NCBI RefSeq assembly: GCF_051020975.1 | Contig: NW_027478166.1 | Span: 9,425,501-9,489,500 of the forward strand | Direction: 5' to 3' | DNA length: 64,000 nt | Origin: Osmia lignaria lignaria | Taxonomy: Eukaryota; Arthropoda; Insecta; Hymenoptera; Megachilidae | Part shown: positions 63,941-64,000 of the stretch, in pieces | How the letters are laid out: each line of letters opens with the position of its first letter | Position numbering within the stretch: position 1 is the stretch's first letter | Translations under genes and position numbers: made by a program | Notes under the pieces: generated by a model | Seen by the model: only the letters and a program-made list of their open reading frames with translations | Database searches by the model: none | What the model was told of the DNA's origin: nothing

Positions 63941-64000
63941 TCAGATGCGTAGTTCTCGAGATATATCAAGATATTTAAAAGTTCCGAAGCCGCACCAACA
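63941..64000. repeat. Right partial monomer
   Basis: Sixty bases of a type A monomer (TCAGATGCGTAG to GCCGCACCAACA) cut by the window edge. The array therefore continues to the right. Confidence 0.95.

Larger units (their letters stand above)
1..64000. repeat. Satellite DNA array, ~322-bp monomer, 198 full copies
   Basis: The same ~322-bp unit recurs head-to-tail from the first to the last base, always in one orientation, with no unique sequence between copies. The junction TTTTTTGATCAGATGCGTAG (or its TCAGAAGCG variant) falls at 199, 521, 843 and so on to 63941. Total drift over 198 monomers is only 14 bp: 3 bp lost in each of the monomers starting 6639, 8568 and 10819; 1 bp in each of those starting 14036, 18865 and 23050; 2 bp in that starting 32387. 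All 64 kb is non-genic, and I found no transposon, gene or inversion in it. Long satellite arrays are typical of eukaryotic heterochromatin and centromeres; the location here is inference. TGATCA is present in nearly every monomer and CTCGAG in type A monomers, so BclI and XhoI sites are regularly spaced. Confidence 0.98.

Noticed and set aside
1..64000. CRISPR-like or bacterial repeat array
   Set aside because: The units are contiguous 322-bp monomers without unique spacers, and no associated genes exist in 64 kb.

Overview
The whole 64-kb window is one uninterrupted satellite DNA array. A monomer of about 322 bp is repeated head-to-tail in a single orientation. Phased on the conserved TCAGATGCGTAG / TCAGAAGCGTAG junction, it holds 198 complete monomers (199-63940), a 198-bp partial monomer on the left and a 60-bp partial monomer on the right, so the array continues past both edges. 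One monomer counted by hand (63619-63940) is about 40% G+C. I see no protein-coding gene, RNA gene, transposon, CRISPR array or unique-sequence gap. The numerous 60-100-codon reading frames are phase copies of the repeat and not genes. A 64-kb stretch of pure satellite implies a eukaryotic nuclear genome, probably pericentromeric, centromeric or other heterochromatin. An animal is plausible, but the species cannot be told from the sequence.

The monomer has internal structure. A 27-bp segment occurs twice, 114 bp apart (24 of 27 bases equal in the common form), each followed by GCGAGCT. The octamer ATATCTCG occurs twice forward and once (type A) or twice (type B) inverted. There is a GAA/CAA-rich tract and two T-runs. 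Monomers fall into at least three classes: type A (AATTAAG...CTTTTTATG...TCAGATGCG...TTCTCGAG), type B (AATTATG...ACAATTTATG...TCAGAAGCG...TTTTCGAG) and a diverged type C (AAACAATGCG, AAACGTTGAG, a GTAGGAAA/TTTCCTAC hairpin). Many monomers are chimeras of these.

Higher-order repeat (HOR) organisation grows from left to right. From 1 to 12747 there are short patterns of 2, 4, 5 and 8 monomers. Positions 12748-15322 hold the most diverged monomers, with a local dimer duplication. Positions 15323-21761 are two copies of a 10-mer (3220 and 3219 bp), then a truncated third copy to 22727. Positions 22728-25946 are a transition zone. Positions 25947-43332 hold four copies of a related HOR that are 15, 14, 13 and 12 monomers long. 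Positions 43333 to about 61400 hold an 18-mer HOR (5796 bp) in three copies; the middle copy has 22 monomers because an internal 4-mer (1288 bp) is present three times instead of two. The last 2.6 kb (61400-64000) leaves that pattern.

The layout fits repeated unequal exchange and gene conversion, with the newest, most homogeneous amplification on the right. Whether the satellite is already catalogued cannot be decided without a database search.
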